From: Monosporascus cannonballus
Taxonomy: Eukaryota > Ascomycota > Sordariomycetes > Xylariales
Direction of reading: 5' to 3'
Assembly: GCA_004154925.1 (NCBI GenBank)
Contig: QJNS01000055.1
Span: 1-64,000, forward strand
Length of the DNA stretch: 64,000 nucleotides
This document shows, piece by piece, positions 10,272 through 22,300 of this stretch. Positions within the stretch are counted from its first letter, which is position 1, and the number at the start of each line of letters is the position of its first letter. The position numbers were made by a program, and so were the translations under genes. The notes beneath the pieces were generated by a model. It saw only the letters and a program-made list of their open reading frames with translations, had not been told where the DNA came from and did not search any database.

Positions 10272-12020
10272 TTAGATATCGATATTTCTTTTCTCTACGT
10301 AGACAGGGCAGGACCGAGCAACAATCGACATATATCCTTTGCATTTCCATTCTTGATTGGGGTCGACTTGACGAATCTCATAATCCCGCACGACTGTTGC
10401 GAGTATCTTCGACAGCTCCATCTTCGCCAAATGGTGGCCGGGACAAGAAGCATAGCCTGCTCCGTACTGAATCACCAAATCCGGATTAGCTTCTCTGCCG
10501 TCAAACTGAATTCAAGCCACGATATTACTTACAGGGATGAAGTATTTCTTTTCCAACTCCGTGGCACCCGTGCGAAACCAGCGGTCGGGGTTGAATTCCC
10601 TAGCATCCGGCCCCCATATCTCTTTCGAAAGATGTACCACCCAGGTGCATATCGACAGTATGGTACCAGCAGGGAACGTCCGGTCACCAATCACGATTCC
10701 ACCCTGAGGCGCCACCCGTGGTAATGGCATCGACACCGGGCTATAGAATCTTAATGCTTCTTTAATGCAGGCTTGGAGGTATGGTAACTTCTGCGCATCT
10801 GCGTACGTGACAACTCTTGTCCTGCAGAGTCCGTTACGAACTGCCACCTCCATCTCCTCGTGAACGCGGGCCAGTGCTTTCGGGTGCCGAATCATGAAGT
10901 ATATAAACGCCTGCAGGGCAGTGGCAGCGGTCTCGGACCCCGCGGCCATGAAATTCGTGGCTTGTGCTTGGATATTCTGCAGGGTCAATCGGTCCGGATA
11001 CTGTTGCATCGCCTTCAACTAGTGAGCGACAAGGTCAGAATGAGCGTCGACGTTCTTCTGCCGCTCGCTGACCGTCTCCATAGCAGTGTTGAGTAACTGG
11101 CTTGTGGGCAGAATCTGGAGCCATGTAGTGAGCGGGTTCATGAGGAACAGGGTGCACAAGCGGCGGTAATAGCCGAACACGACGGTGAAGCTCGAGGCGG
11201 TTGCGGTGGCGACGGCCCCGCCAATGTCCCTACCTTCTCTAATGAACCCGAAGGGCTTCGAAAACACGACTTCCCCGAGAAGGTCGAAGACCGTATAACG
11301 CAAGAAAAGGTCCAGCTCAATTGGCTGCTGGGTCTCCGAGTACTTTCCCAACCACCCTAGTAAATACTCAACAGTGCGATCGACTGCTTCCTCGGATTGG
11401 AGTATATTACCTGGGAAATCCTGTCAGTATGGCAACGCACGTCGGCCTGGAGAGTTTTCGAGCACAGTAACTTCGGGGCTGTCTTACTGAGAGTGAAGCC
11501 TGATGACAGCATTTTAGAGAGCTCCATCTTTGCTTTAGGATCCGTCACCGTGAAAGGGGCTATGAACCTGTAATCAGGATTCCTGACCCCGGCATACCAG
11601 TAGCCCTTGTTAATCCGTTAGCAACCGCCGCAACCACCATCATCTGAGGTTCTAAATCCCCTCATCACTTGCCTTTGTCAGTGGCGCGAGCATGAGCTTC
11701 TTTACACCATCTGGGTGGCTGACGCTGACCTCGTCGTCGGCGATACGGACGAAGTGACCTATACGGCCGATGAGCATAAGCACACCGGAGCACAAACCAT
11801 CTTAAGGCGTACCATGTTTATCGTGCAGCTTGACGAACTCCACCATCTGATCACCGAGTATAAAATGGTAGACATGCCAGAGCCGGCTTACGGACGCGAG
11901 GAGAGGACCGGGCACGTCACTGATTGGAGAGAGATATCGACGCCATAGGAGAAGGCTCACCAGGCCTAGGCATATTTGGCCAGCTATCAAGCGAAGACTG
12001 AATATGTCAACAAGACCCAT
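10272..12020 (-). pseudogene. Cytochrome P450 (pisatin demethylase-like class), one in-frame TAG
   Basis: Exons 12020-11813, 11758-11673, 11605-11488, 11410-10533 and 10466-10272 join in phase to 495 codons, a normal P450 length. The N terminus has a membrane anchor followed by a DVPGPLLA proline-rich hinge. The I-helix AGSET (about 294-298), ExxR (E355-R358), FNPDRW and the haem loop ending at Cys438 are present; its first residue is Tyr instead of the usual Phe. Codon 268 (11,021-11,019) is TAG, just before the I helix, with family-like sequence continuing in the same frame. No intron removes it. The aligned position is often Trp in relatives (from memory), so TGG to TAG is plausible. Intron 2 uses a GC-AG donor (GCAAGT). 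The gene is either a recent pseudogene, a sequence error, or read through. Such enzymes oxidise small hydrophobic substrates at the ER membrane. Confidence 0.85.
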
Positions 12021-12454
12021 GCTGTCTGGAGTTCGACAAAGACCTTAGACCTAGCTCGTATAGGCCATCATCATCACCATAAGCGCTCGGCCCATCTATT
12101 TATGGACCAGGCCTTCTCTCCGAGTTATCTGCGACAACCCAAGACGACCATAGGCAGGTGCGGGGTCACCTCGCCAGTTCAAATCTAGACTTTGCATGTC
12201 TATGCGGAGAAACGACGACGCCTGATAATCATTGGCTGACTATTAGTCAGCCATATACCGTGCAGTATGACCGCGTCGCCTTTCCTTGATCCTATCCCGT
12301 AGAAGACCAAAACATGATTCATAGAGTCACATCATGGGGCAAGGTTCTGGAGCTAGGGCAATACTTCACTATGTTAAGGTATGCCGGTTTGTTATTACAG
12401 AATAGCGATCCTCGCCCGGCCGGAGGAAACGGCGTACGGGACTCCCCTCATGGC
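12021..12454. other. Intergenic region, lyase 3' end to P450 start
   Basis: 434 bp between two genes on the same strand. It should hold the P450 promoter and the lyase 3' UTR. Nothing distinctive seen. Confidence 0.5.
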
Positions 12455-14576
12455 CTATGCTAGTTCTAACCTCAGCGCATCATACTGCACGTACGTCGTA
12501 CCGGGCAGCAGGGCCGTCTCCTTGTTCGTCGCGTTGAACGGCAAGCTCAGCACGAACTCATTGGTCCCCTCCTTCAACGCGCCGGCCGGGAACTCGAACT
12601 TGTGGTCAAAGTTCTGACAAATTACGCCGCTCCTCACGCCGCACGACCCACTGCGGATCTTCGGGATGACCCACGTCTCCACGTCCTTGCCGTTGAGGGC
12701 CACGGTGTACGGGAGGTTCGAGTACGGCTCATTAGGCAGCTCGGCCCACTTGTTGTTGCCGTTGGCGGTCTTGACGCCCGCAAACTGCACCGTCAGGGTC
12801 CCCGTACTGGCGTTGCGCAGGTCGTTGGCGCCGAGGTCGAACCGGATGGTCCAGTTGTTGACGTTCTCGTAGTAGGGCTCGGGGCGGAGGAAGTTGGCGT
12901 ACCCGAAGAAGACGCTCCAGTGCACGTAGTTGAAGTCCTCGGCCTCGTCGCTCTCGCCGATGGTGAAGACGACGCCCTCGGGGAAGTCGGTCGGAAAGTC
13001 CCACTTGGCCCAGTAGATGCGGTACTGCTCCGGCTGCAGCGGCTTCGACGTATCGGGAGCATAGCCGTGCTTGAACTCGCCCGCCGACTTGTCCGGCACC
13101 CCGATGCGCCACACCTCGCGGCCGGCGCTCTCGGGCTCCCAGCGGAACTGGCGCGCCTCCTCTTCGGACTTGGACACCTCGACATCGTCCTGGATGAACC
13201 ACCCGAAGATGCCATCGGCGTAGACCGTCAATCGGTACGTGCCCTCGCGAACGCGGGGGATCTCGACGGCGCCCGTGGCCGGGTCGACGTCCGCCCAGTA
13301 CTGCAGGCTGTCCTGGTTGAAGACGTTGAGCTGGAAGTCCTGTCCGTTCTCCGAGAGGACGGCGATCGGCCTCTCGGCGCCCTCGGGCAGCTCGATGGTG
13401 GCCCGGAACGTCGTGCGTCTCGAGCTCGGCGCGTAGTGCGGCACGTGCTCGGCGATGCTGTCGTAGAACTCTGCGTTCCACTCCGGGTCCGCATACTGCG
13501 CCGCGTCGGCCCTGAGCTCCGCCAGCGTGGCGTTCGGCCCGCCCTTGTTGAAGTGGTAGTATTGGGGGCCCCAAATGCGGTCGAAGCCGTGCGTGATGTT
13601 GGGCGTGGGGGCGCCGTAGTGGCCGCTAACCATATAATTGTACTGGATGGGTGAATTGTCAGCCATTGTCAAGTTACGGGTTTAAAATTTTGAAACGAAT
13701 GAAGCCGCGCGGTTGGGGACACTTGTCATGATCCTGCTTAAGCGAGGCTATACTTACGACGATGCCATCGACTATAAGGTCTGCGTGCAACGGGCCTCCA
13801 TAGTACGTCTCGCGAGTGTTGTGCACCAGCCAAGCACCGTACGTGTTGCCGTCCGAGCTGGTACTGCCGTCGGCGTACTGACCGTGAACATCGTGGTCGC
13901 GCCACGCTTCCGTAAAGGTATATTTGGTAAAATAATCAGAGTACTGCTGCACATAGGCGTCGTCGGTCGTGTTGCCGAGGTAGGTCGTGGCGTCCTGCAC
14001 GGTGATGGCGTTTGCGTTGGCCCCCCGGGAGGGGATGGGCGCCCAGTTGCCGTCGCTGCCGGAGAGGTGAGTCCACAGGGGCGTGTTGGGGCGGAAGAGG
14101 GTGCGCAGCTCGCCCAGCCCGCGCAGGAACGGCCGCGCCTCGTTGTAGTAGGCGACGCGCGTGAAGAGATGCAGGCCCATCTCGCCCTCGCGCAGGAACC
14201 ACCACTGCGCGATGGTCTGGTTCGTCTCGGCGTACCTGTCCTCCATCATTACGCCGCCGTAGGGCGTCCCCGTGCCGTCGACGCCCTTGTAGAGTTCGAA
14301 CCGTTTCAGGTTGCTGCCCCCGGGCGTCCAGAAACCTCTCGGCACGCACGAGCAGTCCACGTACGGCCCCTTGCCCGTGTTCCCTTTCACGGGTCCCAGC
14401 AGGTCCTGCCCGTCCAGCACCACCTCCACCATCTGCCCGGTACTCTTGCCCACGGCCACGTGCAGCCGGTCGTTCTCCAGCATGTACTGCGTGTCCGTCT
14501 CCCTCGCATCGAGCAACGCCGTCGCCTGGGTGAAGAGGGCGGCCAAGGCCGCCGCCTTGAATCCGAAAGCGAACAT
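12455..14576 (-). CDS. Rhamnogalacturonan endolyase, PL4 (RglB type), secreted
   Basis: Two exons, 14576-13758 and 13642-12455, joined in phase 0 across a 115-nt intron (GTAAGT...CCAG), encode 668 residues, close to the longer RglB class of Aspergillus. Residues 1 to about 22 are a signal peptide (hydrophobic Ala/Leu run). The catalytic domain follows (YVDCSC, FWTPGG, WFLREGEMGLHLF), then a small fibronectin III-like domain from about 380 (REGTYRLTVYADG) and a C-terminal jelly-roll/CBM-like domain (IGxxD, WTIRFDL, LRLELA). Lys218 and His281 sit where the known PL4 catalytic Lys and His are expected, inferred from spacing. The enzyme cleaves rhamnogalacturonan I of pectin by beta-elimination outside the cell. 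The ORF is intact and GC-rich. It lies upstream of, and co-oriented with, the P450. Confidence 0.92.
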
Positions 14577-17500
14577 TTTGGGCGGCTGGCTCTAAACTCC
14601 GTTCTTATGCACTACAAAGTCCGGGCTAGATACACCGGGTTTGCCTGTTCCGGGCTCGTATAAGGCCGACTTGTGCGCGTTCGTCGCTCCTTGGAGCTCG
14701 CTGTAGCAGAAGAGGCGTGCGTCCGAACATTGTGAATGCCAGGCCTTCTTCTCATTTTATTGCCACGGCATCGTGAACTGCGGACCGGAGAAATATGGCA
14801 GAAATTTTCTCAAACGACATTTCGGCATAAGTGAGCCCGACTCGCGATGTCATAAATAGCCTGGGGAATGTGGGGGGAGACTCTTGACCCCAGGGGATTT
14901 TGGTCTAGGCTGCCGAATCAGAAGTCCTTCTCCACGTCCGCAACGGGGAAGGGCCGCTTGCTAACGTAAATATAGCCGCAGGAAGCTAGATTACCGTATC
15001 AGCCGAAACGGCAGAATTGCTGTTTTGAGGTTTAGTCCAATCTGATATTGCCGGGGCACCCGCGCGAAGTTAAGTATCATTAGGCCGTAGGCCATACCGC
15101 AAAGTAATCTTCGCCGTTGATGCTAGGAATTCGACCGAGGAGAGTTGGGGACAACCTTTTAACGACACGATCGGTTCTACAAGATGCGATAACTCGGATG
15201 CGCAAGGTCATCGTATGTCGCGCTCTCTCCCGTGGCAAGCTTGCGATGGTGTTTAGACGTGATAGCACAAGCTAATCCACGATTACAATGAATGAAATGG
15301 CAGAGAGATCTGAGACAGACGGAAATCGCTGTAATGATCATGGTTGTCACGATCCAACGTAGCAGAATGCAGCGCATAGTTGCGAAAATCGCGTAGAGAA
15401 CGTGAGAAGAGCTTTCTTACCGGCAATGTGTTTCCCCTGCTCTAAAGTAGTGCAGCTATTCATCGATGAGAAGGAAGAGCATAGTCTCGGACAGCCCTGC
15501 GAAATGAATCCCAACGGGACAGGCCAGCCTCTCACTGAACGCGCCCTGCCTTCGATCACCTAGAGGCAATATATAGTCCATAGCCGCTTCGCAAGCTGGT
15601 CAGGCGTCATGGAGATAACACCGGGAGACTCAAACCTCGTGCTATCCGGCCTTTTGCTGGCCATACCATAGTCAAACCGTGACCACGGGTAGCGCGACGT
15701 GCTGTCAGCAATCCGGGATCCCAAATGCCCACCGTAGATCGGCCCAACACCCCTGCGACCTCACTCATACCCAAGCTCTGCACTTCGCACATCCGTGTAA
15801 TATAGGCGAGTGTGCCGATAGACTATCACACCCGTCAGGGGAGCCTAAGGCGCAACAGAGATGATGAAGATCAGGCATCGAAACTGCTTCGGTACTGGAG
15901 AACATAGATCCCGTGGCCCGGCTCATCACGCCCTCGTAAGGTCCGTTTGATATCCGCAGGTGTCGGCTCAATCCGCCACAGACTGGTTTAGCCCCCAAAC
16001 CCCTTTGCGTGCCTCAGATGACGGAAAATCAACTCCGGCCAGATCCTCCCGTGCGCCGTATATCGGGGATAGCAGGATGCTCGGGGGCTATCTTGCAGGG
16101 CCGCTCAGATTGTGGCGGCCTCATATAGGTCAGCAGCCACCCTGAAGAGCCTGCATGAGCATGGCGCCATTACCTTCGCTCAGCGTGGTCGTTATTGTAG
16201 GGTTCGGCGGGAAGGGTAGATGAATCCATGGGGATGGCACTCATCTAGGGGAACTCAAGTAGACACATTACCATTCCTAGAACCTGGATGACCCACTAAC
16301 GCCGCAGGGCCTTCTAACGCTGGATTTTGGGATAATGAACCTCCGGCAGGTATTCCATACCATGCGACCAAGTATGGTCAGTGTAATCGATGGATTAAAC
16401 TGGCCAGGTCCATTTCAAAACAAGGGGCCATTCCATCACACGATAAGGATTTCGTCCTTTCAGCCTTCGCCATGCATTTTTGCACTCGCACCTTGATCAA
16501 AATGGGGATTCCCGTGTACTGTGCGCACCTCAAGTTTCAGCCGCAAACCCAAACCAACCATCAACGTGGGTTGAAGGTGTGGGGGGTTTACAAATGTTCC
16601 CCTTATTCGGGCGACTTCCTCCGCAGGATTCTCACATCGTTCATGGGACGTGTGATATCACCGATACGGTGCCTTCCCGAAGGCGCAAAGCCAAGCCCGC
16701 GCCGCCGGCGCAACTCTGTGGCGTGCGGTCGGCCCAGACCTCGACTATCCCCGGCTGTTCGGCCCTTTCGGGAGGAACGCATGGAGGCATTCCAAGGTCC
16801 GGGCTAGCTGGCCGTGCTGTTTGGGGTCGATACCGCGCAGCGCCGTGGCTGCCTCCTGGCGTCGGACGCATGTGATTAGGATCTTGCAGCCAGAGGGCCT
16901 TTGGGAAATACTGGACGACACCTTTCCGGTGAATCTATAAGCTGACGCGTCGATATCAGAGGCGGGACGACGTGGCGGTCGTGACTGCTCCGTCGTGGTC
17001 GTTGATCCACCTTCGAGTGTGACATGTGATGACCCCTGCAGCAGAGGCTGACAGGCGCAGGATATCCGAGCTCAGCTGGCAGCAAGCCAGGTACACGCGC
17101 GCCGCGGCTATTCTGACGGTGTTCATGTACCATGATTTCCTCATGCACTGGTATCACGGCGGCGACCGTTTAAAGAAGATAACCACACGCGCATGTCGCA
17201 ATTGGGGGATTCTTGCCGTCCCCCCGAAACACCCAGGCATACCTTAGACCTAACCATACAGGCTGGCGTTAGCAACTGAAGCGCCTGATTTGCGGTTACT
17301 GAGTAAGTGTCTGAACATCTAAGTTAGGATTTCATAGAACTGTTCCGAATGGGCTTACACACCCGTCAGAATTGCACGGCGTACGCGCGTTCTCTGCCCA
17401 CCATCTCCAGAGGTCAAATAGCCCAACTCAATCTTGCTCGATCCCTTTCTTCAGCAAGGTCCTCCCTGTTACCTAAGTGGCGCTTCCTGCATCGGTATTT

Positions 17501-19149
17501 ATTTTATCGGTAACTCAGACCCGTTTCAGGGCCCTTTCTAGGATTATAGGGTAATGGGTCCACACACCATCGCCCCACACTTTCTTCATACAGGCACCAA
17601 AGTGACCCCCTCGTGGTGCATCGATAGCGCACGCATGTGTAAAGAGGCGGCAACCCCTCCGGGCCTGACGATTGGGCCTCGGGGAGCCCTGCGAGAAGTA
17701 CCGCGTACGCCTGTGCTCCGCAGGGCTTGGTAAGTTTCCTTAGCGGTGGGGGTCAAGGGGCGGGGATATTTCGCTTCAGATACGGAAGCTTTTTCATAGG
17801 CCGCTTTCACACGACAAGCCTGAACGCCAGGTTTATGAGACCGTGGGGGCATTCCTGCGGGCGGCCGCTGCTAGCAACACAGCGCGAGGCGTTAAAGTTA
17901 CGACCCTGGCAGTCATCTGTAGCAAATATCTATTCTCTCATACGTTTATGGGGATAATTCTGGACCAATCGCTTGGGGATGCAGGATGTGACTTGGATCA
18001 CCGGCTTATTAGCATCGTAGCAACCTGTCTTCATGGAAGCAGTTCCTTATCGCAATTAGGGAGGTGGGGATGAATTCGAATGAAGATCGCATTGGGGTAT
18101 CCAAGTAAGCGCATCGCAGGACTTGCTGCTAGGGGAAGGAATCTGCGTACGGTTTTCAGCACCAGATGCAGGGGCGATCTACATAAATATTATGTAGAAC
18201 GTTCTCCGTGGATGGACATCGTTTACGATGAATTAAGAAATGTTGGGCACGACATGCCCCGATAAGAGTTGTTAGAGAAGTAAAATAGTAGTAGTTCGTG
18301 CGCCCCGTCTCATTATCCTGAATCCTCCCCCAGTCGTTAGATTATGAGCCTTCTCCCATATCAGCGCCGTAACAGAGAGCTCTTTATCAATGGGGATTTA
18401 CCCATGGATCCCGGTAAGGATCTGATGTGCACAATATTACCATTCTGGCTTAGGGGCAAGTTAGTGCATGATGCCATAGCAAAGCCCAGGTGAATGTGCG
18501 CTGGGGCGGTATTAGAAAATTTTGAAATGGTTCTCCAGCTCAGATGGTAAGGAACGGCCCATGCCTCTAACCCGGTAGCATCCGGCGGTAGAGAGAGCAC
18601 ACGCAAAGGCGAACTCATAAACGTACGGTGGACAGGGGAGTTGTTATTACAAGCTACATAAGTTTTCGCGGCCTAGGCCAGCGTCTATATGATTCAAGAA
18701 CCCCATTTCTGAATGGAAATGCTCCGTCGATGGAAAGACATGAATGAATGACCGTATCCAGTTGCAAGAAATCGTCAGTGGTATCTTCGCTGTACAGTCC
18801 AACCGTTGCCAATCGCCAATGACTAGCCCTCTTTCGGGTCCTCCCGCCTCTAGGGAGTCCCCGACGTCGTTGAGGAATAGTGAGGCTCCAGGGCCCGAGT
18901 AAGGCCGGGGACGACTCATGATCCGAAAGGAAGTCCTCGTTGAGTAGATTCGAAACAATGAATCGAACGTAGGTGGATGTAGTGATGTCGCCTTCGCTCG
19001 GATGCCGCATTCCCTTTGTAGGTGGCATGTGGATTGACCTAGTACTGGTCGAGATTGGTTCGTATAATCGTGGACCCCATCCGTACCGCCTTGGACTCGT
19101 CTCTCATAAACCCCCTGATGACCAGCCAGGGGCTCGTCCGTGGCTTGGT
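14577..19149. other. 4.6-kb spacer without recognised gene
   Basis: The first part holds the lyase promoter. Open frames exist on both strands (for example 16472-16875, 17586-17852, 18654-19028), but none shows a domain, repeat or convincing splice chain. A GC-rich patch at about 16,660-16,870 is open in several frames and remains unexplained. Confidence 0.4.
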
Positions 19150-19353
19150 TTACGGCCGCGGGAGGTTGATGGGAGCCTCGCGCAGAGGTCGCTGGAGCAA
19201 GTAAGCACCAGAAGCGGTTGGGCCCGGATAGCCGGGGTTAGTCGGGGTCGGCAGATCCGGATGAGTGCCGTTGGGGTAGGGGAAAGGGATAGCAGCGGCG
19301 CCCTGGAGCATGATGGCGGCGACAGCCAGGATAGCAGCGAAGAAGCGAGCCAT
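19150..19353 (-). CDS. Small secreted proline-rich protein (candidate)
   Basis: A 67-residue ORF with an excellent start context (CCACC ATG GC). It begins with a textbook signal peptide: MARFF, then an Ala/Ile/Val core ending in GAAA near residue 21. The mature part is short, rich in Pro, Gly and Thr (FPYPNGTHP and TPTNPGYPGP), with an N-glycosylation motif (NGT) and no cysteine. The 5' region is CT/CA-rich like a fungal 5' UTR, with a CTATAAG box near 19,521-19,530, about 170 bp upstream. No family recognised. It could be an effector-like peptide, a cell-wall peptide, or the first exon of a longer gene. Confidence 0.55.
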   Translation of the reverse strand: MARFFAAILAVAAIMLQGAAAIPFPYPNGTHPDLPTPTNPGYPGPTASGAYLLQRPLREAPINLPRP

Positions 19354-22300
19354 GGTGGATGCACGGGTGGTTTTGAGTGCGCTTGGTAGCGAGTGTGAAG
19401 GACGTGGGGCGGGTTATGGTCGAAAGGACTGACTGGCTGACTGGGCTCCGGGGATCTGGTGGGCAAGGAGCATATCTTCTCGAAAAGGACTCCTGGGTTC
19501 GGAGACGTAGAGATCTCTGGCTCTTATAGAGATTCATGGAGCTTGACAGATCAGAGAGCGATCGGCATTTGTCCTTGGCGTCTTCCCAGGATATAGGCTT
19601 CGAAATCAACGCCTGTACAGAAGAGGTAGGGTGCTATCTTCCTCCGATCCATGACTGCATGCCCCTAGATAGGATCGGTACGTGTTCGACTGGTATACCG
19701 AACCGATATCCCGCAGTCCAAGGCTGATGGATCGTCCACCAGTCAATGTACATGCGCGGCTGACAGGGGTGGTCCACCCTTTGTCTTGGCAAGCCGCAGA
19801 GGTAACTACCAGGGGTTCCCCTGGTACCTGAACAGGCGGTAGACTAGCGAACTAACATTAGCTGGATGCGGATATATCTTCATTGTGCAGATGTAATCCT
19901 CCCTCGCAGGTTGACGGTGGATTTTGCTGATTGAGGGTAATCAGGTTCGTCCTGCCACCGCGGGCTCTTGTCCGATATGTACGGTATGGTCTCTCATGGC
20001 CCCCCTGAAAGATTGCCGCTGTTGGGATTCCGAGTCGAGATGTTCTCGTTCCTGCGTCCCGAAGGTCTTGCTCCCTCAAGTCAAAGATATGAGTAAGGAG
20101 GCGCCGGATTATCGAGTGAGAAAAGTCAGCCAGTGCGCGCCACCCCAGGCAGCCAGATGCCTGCGAAGAATTCTCAACCCAGTGTTGTATTCGGGTGAAT
20201 ACGCATTGGGTTCACATGCCACGTATCGTCAAAGCGGTTTCCAGGTTGTCGATGGCTACGTGGGTAATACAACCATTCGGCTGTGGAACCCGGACACTGC
20301 ATTGGGCACTTACTGTTAGGGACTGCCGGGACCCGACAGGTTTCGATAGTATCAAAGAATAAGCGCCGCTGGCTCCTACCATTCGCCGCGCTAAAGGCGA
20401 ATACCGACGCCGAGAACTGCTCAATACTGATAGTCATGATACTAGTATTCTGGGAAGAGGGGCATCACTTGGCGCTCATACAGGTGCTCTGTACGGAGAA
20501 CAGAGGTAGTATGTAGTGGAGTGATCTCATAGCACTTGCATGCAAATCGCGGTAGAAACGCATATCCTCCATACGCCGTAAGGGGGTTACGTGAGCGCGG
20601 ATCGTTGGGACTGGCAGAAAGCGACCTTCCGCCGATGGGAAAGCTGACGTCTTCATTCGTGCAAAGTTTTCAGCCGACTGCCAATTCGGTTGAGCCTCCG
20701 CCCGTCAGGCTGGTGGGCTTCGACAAGGTTGAGTGCAGAGATAAAACATAAGCGGATGTGGTGATCGCCGTGCTGCCGGGCCTTAAGATTCGCGGAAATT
20801 AGTGCAATATATGGGATGGCCGCTGGCGCTTCCCATCGACCTAGACTGACCACGCAAGAAATGGATGATGCCAGGTTGATCTTCACCAAGGTGAGAAATG
20901 AAGGTGCGTTCGCTTCTCTCAGAATCCGCCGCTTCCATTAATGGCATGAGGTCTACACGAAGAAGACGGATCTGCCCAATACGAGGATGTGGTATACACC
21001 GTATTGGGAATGTGTACTACGCAAGGGGACATACCGAGTCACACAGCTTTTGGCGATCATCGACAGGAACGCGCAAATCTCACAACATCCTTAGCTGTTG
21101 ATGTACTTTGTATTCCGTCCCTTACGCGGCAACGATCGTCGGCCAACGGAACCGACTTCCTAGCCCACGTTGTTGCCAGCAGCCGAGAGCCGCACGAACA
21201 GAGATGGCGCGAAAAGCCGTTGCGGTCTGTCTCTCCTTTCGCATCAAATCGCATAGCGTGGCATGGCATCGCAGTCGTGTAAGGGTCTCCATGCGACCGC
21301 TCTTCTTCCTTCTTATAGCCTCAAGACGTCTGCCATTGGCAATAAAAGAGTGCATATCGCGCCGCTGCGGCACAGACGGGGGTTGCGCATTTCCAGGAAC
21401 GAGCGGTTTTGCGATTATCAATGGGCAAAGATCAACTGTGCTGACACTAGAGTGCAAAATGCACTATGAGGGCTGCCGATGCTAGTGGCTTGCAGGGGCA
21501 TTCTCGTTGGGGCGTAGGCAAGGATAGATGAATTTACCAGCTGCCACGTACCGCACATTTCCTTACCTGCTTAGCTAATTCGCTGAGTTGGCGGAGGTGA
21601 GGCCGGGGAACCAGAAGCTTTTTAGCCCCTTTTCCCCGGCGTCTGTTTCTGGCATCTGTTTCTTGTCAGACCTACGAAGTTCGAGCGCAAAAGTCTACAA
21701 ACGTACCGAATCGGGCCGACAAGTACGCCACAAAGCATAGTGACGTGCGGTACAATCAGGCTAGTGGCTACGGTGGTTAGAAGTAAATTTCTTTAAGAGG
21801 TGCCTTTAGCGCCTCTGTGGCGGCCATACGGCTGAAGTCCCTTATGTTTCCGCTCTTTTGCGCTCGACCTTCATATCCGCTAGAGCGCCCCAAGGCGTCA
21901 GTGGTGAGTAAAAATTGGTGGTGCCGAAGCCCTGTGGCCATCGAGGAGATAAACACAATACAACACACAGGGGTATTTAATGTCAATTTCTCCACTAGGC
22001 CTACAAGATACAGGAATTGGCTGGAATGTCAATCCCTATACAAATTGCATGGAAAGTAACACTATTCATTCTTCTGCTGTTCCTACCACTATTATAACAG
22101 CGCTTTGAATTCGCTTTAAATAGGAAGGAATAGCATGCAATAAGGAGCTTACTCATGCCGCCATTATGTTATTGAAGTGACGATGAATTTATGATGGTGT
22201 ACTTCCCCATGCAAATGCTATGGGATTTTACACTCTAACTTCATATGGCAAATGTTGGGTCGAGCAGAGAAACCAACATTAAACGCCTCTGTGTATTGTA

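Noticed and set aside
12150..12190. GTTCAAATCT B-box-like motif, possible tRNA
   Set aside because: The flanking bases do not form a T stem and no A box or acceptor stem is present at the right distance.
10272..14576. Biosynthetic gene cluster around the P450
   Set aside because: The neighbours are a pectin lyase and an E3 ligase. No core synthase, transporter or cluster regulator is visible.
12602..14663. Long plus-strand ORFs (350 and 316 codons)
   Set aside because: They lie antisense to the PL4 lyase and arise from its GC-rich third positions. No domain and low-complexity composition.
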